Shown one piece after another: positions 7,845 to 10,316 of a stretch of 10,316 bases of DNA. Source of the stretch: Cephalothrix spiralis (lineage: Eukaryota > Nemertea > Palaeonemertea > Archinemertea > Cephalotrichidae); contig JAUCNG010409248.1 in the NCBI GenBank assembly GCA_032353305.1, positions 1 through 10,316 on the forward strand. The letters are read 5' to 3'. Made by a program: the position numbers and the translations under genes. The stretch's first letter is position 1; the number at the start of each line of letters is the position of its first letter. The notes under the pieces were generated by a model. The model did no database searches and was not told the origin of the DNA. It was given only the letters and a program-made list of their open reading frames with translations.

Positions 7845-8125
7845 GTGAGTATCTATATTTTGCAAATATTATACAGTTATTAAAGGGGATCGAAGGGGGT
7901 TAATTTTGTAAAATTGAATTGTCAAAAAATTTTTCACTAAATTGTTGTCACTTTTCGGGCAAAATTTTATATATATAATCAATTTATTCATCAAAGAATT
8001 TACACATTTACAAATTTTTATCACCGGGACCAAATTTTTCCTGCATATAATATTTTGACTACCCATCCCCTACACACGGTTCTATATAACGCGGTGTAAC
8101 TTTTTGGTGGTTTTGATCCATGATA

Positions 8126-8299
8126 GGGCATGTTTCTATCTGCCCGTCATACAATTATATGACGTAAATCAGCCGTTACAGAGTTATTGACGAATTGATT
8201 AGGTGTGACGACTAATTTTACGTTATAGAAATAAACTACGGCCCCTACATTACCTGTTATTTTTGCGATTTGCGCATGTGCAACCCTAAAACTCGACCG
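8126..8299. mobile_element. Partial copy of the 6986-7360 element
   Basis: GGGCATGTTTCTATCTG at 8126-8142 matches 7097-7113, and ATACAATTATATGACGTAAA, CAGC-GTTAC and GAGTTA follow in the same order. After a shortened centre, GACGACT, TGTTATTTTT and CGATTTGCGCATG, then CAACCCTAAAACTCGACCG (8281-8299), match the right arm near 7320-7338. The outer ends and much of the central stem seen in the full copy are missing, so this is a decayed or truncated member lying in the intron. Confidence 0.75.
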
Positions 8300-8518
8300 C
8301 GCATGCTCAATTGCGCATTTATCAAAATCTGAGCGACAGGCGGTTTTGAAATATAACACCGGGGAAAGGGGGGAATCAAAAATTAGCACTGAATAGCTGT
8401 GCAAGGCGATTCGTAGCGCTGGACAGTGCTAGAAATCTATGGATATTGCCCCGATCCACGGAACTTATTGTTTGGTCAAGTCATATTTGGTCGATTGGAC
8501 AAAGGACATGGTTGAATC

Positions 8519-8699
8519 TTCGCATCTCTGAAAAAGCGACACTTCTCCAGAAGCGAAAGAAATGAATAAACGCGCCGCCGCAGAGTAGACCACAGATCCT
8601 TCGCTTTTCAAGACGCGCCGCATCTGGATTCGCATCTCTGAAAAAGCGACGCTTCTCCAGAAGCGAAAGAAATGAATTCGCATCTCTGAAAGCGCGAAT
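8519..8699. repeat. Duplicated 49-bp direct repeat plus partial third copy
   Basis: TTCGCATCTCTGAAAAAGCG...GAAATGAAT occurs at 8519-8567 and 8629-8677, matching at 48 of 49 positions (A at 8541 against G at 8651). A third partial copy, TTCGCATCTCTGAAA, begins at 8677. The second copy contains a perfect hairpin CGCTTCT-CC-AGAAGCG (8650-8665), broken in the first copy by the single substitution. The 61-bp spacer between copies is GC-rich. On the minus strand the repeat is open in two overlapping frames, which explains the long open frames there; no protein is supported. Confidence 0.85.
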
Positions 8700-8909
8700 A
8701 CAGGGGGTGCTCTGGACATGCCTCAAATCAGAAGGACAAATTGTCGTAACCCATTTGTTCGAACAAATTTTGTAATATTGAACCATACCAAAATAAAAAC
8801 AGCTAGGGTATTTTCTGACGTCTTTAAAAAAGAGGTCTAACAGTTTTGATCAGTTCAAAATGCTCATCATGTAATTGAAGATCACAATCTTTGTGTTTTT
8901 TCTTTACAG

Positions 8910-9017
8910 GAATCCTATGGTAAACTTAGAAGTATGGATGCAACCGGGTTTTAATGTTGAGTCTTGGGTTAGTCTCGGACTGTTAAAAGACTGCGGCCCC
9001 CTTGGACCCTTTGCCAG
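8910..9017 (+). CDS. Second exon of ProX/OpuAC-like solute-binding domain protein (partial gene)
   Basis: 108-nt exon after TTTTCTTTACAG (8898-8909), ending TTTGCCAG|GTAAAC (donor 9018-9023). Joined to the previous exon, its first base completes a Leu codon. The frame then reads NPMVNLEVWMQPGFNVESWV, SLGLLKDC and GPLGPFA, with a split codon beginning AG. The 'VNLEVWMQPG' block resembles the segment of bacterial ProX-type proteins in which an Asp/Asn-Val-x-x-Glu-Val-Trp strand follows the first lobe and supplies an aromatic residue to the ligand pocket. 'LGLLKDCGPLGPFA' corresponds to the following 'lG.lG' turn leading to a Gly-Trp segment in the next exon. That exon should lie downstream but I could not identify it before 10316. 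The exon is too short to appear as an open reading frame and was found by splice sites, phase and motif. Confidence 0.78.
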
Positions 9018-9299
9018 GTAAACTAATTAGGTATCACCCGTGGATATAATACTTTAACATATGGACTTCTCATGTTTTTTCGTCATAGATTGTTTTATCA
9101 ATTTTAAAGCCGTATTTCGCTGTATTTAACATCTGTGGTATTTTTTACACCGTCTATATTTTGTACTGGGTGACTTTAACATCCAAATAAATCAATCTTA
9201 AAAAATACCGTGTCATGAATATATGCATTAAACAGAGGGGGGAGAGGATGACATAGCCCATAGGCCGAAAATTGGCAAAATTGAGTCGAGGTACCCACC

Positions 9300-9462
9300 C
9301 CCAAATGGCATGGAAAAAAATGGAAAAAATTCTTTCTTGCCCCAACCCACCTCTTTTTTGCCAATTTTTCCATCGTGCCAACTTTTTCCATCAATTTTTC
9401 GCATGCGGTTGAATTTTTTTCTGCGGCTCAGATTTTTTCGAACTGCGCCAATTTTTTCCTAA
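9300..9462. repeat. T-rich degenerate repeat
   Basis: From about 9350 there are five or six loose copies of an 18-20-nt unit resembling GCGCCAATTTTTTCC (for example at 9359, 9376, 9407 and 9445), each a T-run followed by a short GC-containing word. Upstream, ATGGAAAAAAATGGAAAAAATT (9310-9331) is the reverse-complement sense of the same motif. This is probably a decayed minisatellite. Confidence 0.55.
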
Positions 9463-9829
9463 AAATTTGGACCACTCGCCCTATTTTTGATATTTTCCTC
9501 TGTTTTGCTACTAATGTAGTAAAACAAGTTTTGGCAAACTATAAAAAATAGAAATTCTAATCTTTATACGGATTTCTTCATAATAAAAGATAATTAGTTA
9601 TTTAGTTAGTTTTCTTTTACCGTTGGTGCCTTGAGCTAGTCACTTTTCACATTAACCGGCTTGAGTGTCTTATCAGCTATTTTGGCTGTTCCAGTAAGTG
9701 ATCTTTTACCCTTTAAACTGTACACAAATACCGAATTAAATGTTTTCAAAAATACAAATTTACACCTGTTTTGGGTCCGTTTTCAGCGGGAACACACCCA
9801 CAACTGGTGTACCCATTTGGATTGACAAA

Positions 9830-9944
9830 TTTAATTAAAATTAATTAAAGTTAATAAAATTTAATAAAGGTTAATAAAATTAATAAAAATTATTAAAAGT
9901 TGATAAAAAGTTAATGAAAATTAATAATTAATTAATTATTAATT
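9830..9944. repeat. AT-only tandem repeat
   Basis: About ten degenerate copies of TTAATAAAA(G) with a period of about 8-11 bp, almost without G or C, ending in the palindrome TTAATAATTAATTAATTATTAA. Confidence 0.85.
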
Positions 9945-10004
9945 GCTTGTACAGTAATAAACCGAAGTGATTTGCCCCTCGCCCCCAGCGGTTTAGCATA
10001 TTGT

Positions 10005-10245
10005 AGGATAGTTGACCCCAGCAAACTAGATATTTCTTGAAAGGTACTGGAAAATGTTGATCCCTCTGGAGATTTAGATCCCCCCCACATCTGGGTTGGT
10101 GTATGTGGCAAAAAACGTGTTTTTTAATCCAGAAAAACGCATTTTATCTACCCAGCCCCAACCAGTGGGAAAATCTAAACCCCCGAGGGATCAGCATTTC
10201 TAAGACCTTTCCAGAAATATATAGTTTGTGGGGGTCAAGTATCCT
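10005..10245. mobile_element. 241-bp foldback element (MITE-like)
   Basis: The left arm from AGGATAGTTGACCCCA (10005-10020) is complementary to the right arm ending TGGGGGTCAAGTATCCT (10229-10245). Pairing runs inward for about 75 bp (CAAACTA-ATATTTCT, GAAAGGT, TGATCCCTC, TTTAGAT) at roughly 80% identity. The centre carries a weaker pairing of CTGGGTTGG against CCCCAACCAG. It has no coding capacity. A further degenerate end-like word, GGATCAAGTACCCAGT (10255-10270), lies just outside it. Confidence 0.75.
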
Positions 10246-10270
10246 GGGACCCTTGGATCAAGTACCCAGT

Positions 10271-10316
10271 CTAACTTGAAATGTTGTGTATCATAGTACA
10301 CAACATTTCAAGTTAG
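10271..10316. repeat. Perfect palindrome ending at the window edge
   Basis: CTAACTTGAAATGTTGTGTA (10271-10290) and its exact complement TACACAACATTTCAAGTTAG (10297-10316) flank a 6-nt loop, TCATAG. All 20 positions pair. Because the window stops at the last base, the inverted repeat may be longer than can be seen. Confidence 0.85.

Larger units (their letters stand above)
7845..8909 (+). other. Intron of the ProX-like gene, repeat-bearing
   Basis: A 1,065-bp intron from GTGAGT (7845) to TTTTCTTTACAG (8898-8909). It contains a partial copy of the 6986-7360 element (8126-8299) and a duplicated 49-bp repeat (8519-8699). Between 7850 and 8125 it is AT-rich with no recognised feature. The minus-strand open frames inside it are repeat by-products. 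Confidence 0.8.
9018..10004. other. Non-coding, presumed intron downstream of 9017
   Basis: Starts with the donor GTAAAC. No next exon of the ProX-like gene was recognised. A candidate acceptor TTTTCAG at 9780-9786 opens only a short frame closed by a stop and does not fit the family. Two low-complexity repeats are listed separately. Confidence 0.6.

Noticed and set aside
8465-8786. Long overlapping minus-strand open frames (84 and 101 codons)
   Set aside because: Both are produced by the duplicated 49-bp repeat read in two frames; repeat-derived open frames inside an intron are not evidence of a gene.
9780-9838. Possible next exon of the ProX-like gene after TTTTCAG at 9780-9786
   Set aside because: In the required phase the frame is short, meets a stop at an AT-rich repeat, and lacks the Gly-Trp segment expected next in the family.

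Overview
This window is nuclear DNA from an animal, most likely a lophotrochozoan invertebrate and plausibly a mollusc. It is AT-rich, it has no bacterial-style gene packing, and its only convincing coding sequences are short exons with clean GT/AG splice junctions in matching phases. The phylum is inferred from gene families, intron structure and the density of small foldback repeats; no species can be named. About 580 of 10,316 bases look protein-coding.

Left edge (1-680, minus strand): two consecutive exons of a matrix metalloproteinase. They encode most of the zinc-binding core of the catalytic domain, including the HExxHxxGxxH site and the Met-turn. The gene runs off the left end towards its hinge and C-terminal region. 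Its upstream exons (signal peptide, propeptide, first part of the catalytic domain) were not found.

Middle (681-7624): about 7 kb without a recognisable exon, made up of intron or intergenic DNA. It holds a 0.65-kb foldback element whose arms carry tandem 15-bp units (about 2208-2853), three copies or pieces of a dispersed repeat (3308-3448, 5788-5858, 6219-6293), a 142-bp hairpin element with arms 59/65 identical (6589-6730), a 375-bp inverted-repeat element (6986-7360), and several small perfect hairpins.

Right part (7625-9017, plus strand): two exons joined in phase, from a gene whose product resembles a type 2 periplasmic solute-binding domain of the glycine-betaine/choline (ProX/OpuAC) kind. 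The intron between them carries a partial second copy of the 6986-7360 element and a duplicated 49-bp repeat. Both ends of this gene lie outside what can be recognised.

Right edge (9018-10316): non-coding sequence with a T-rich degenerate repeat, an AT-rich tandem repeat, a 241-bp foldback element (10005-10245) and a perfect 20-bp-arm palindrome that ends exactly at the last base.

The two genes point away from each other and there is no evidence that they act together. No operon, CRISPR array, rRNA or intact tRNA was seen. The most notable items are the bacterial-type binding domain in an animal gene and the variety of foldback elements. I do not see a convincing new multi-gene system.
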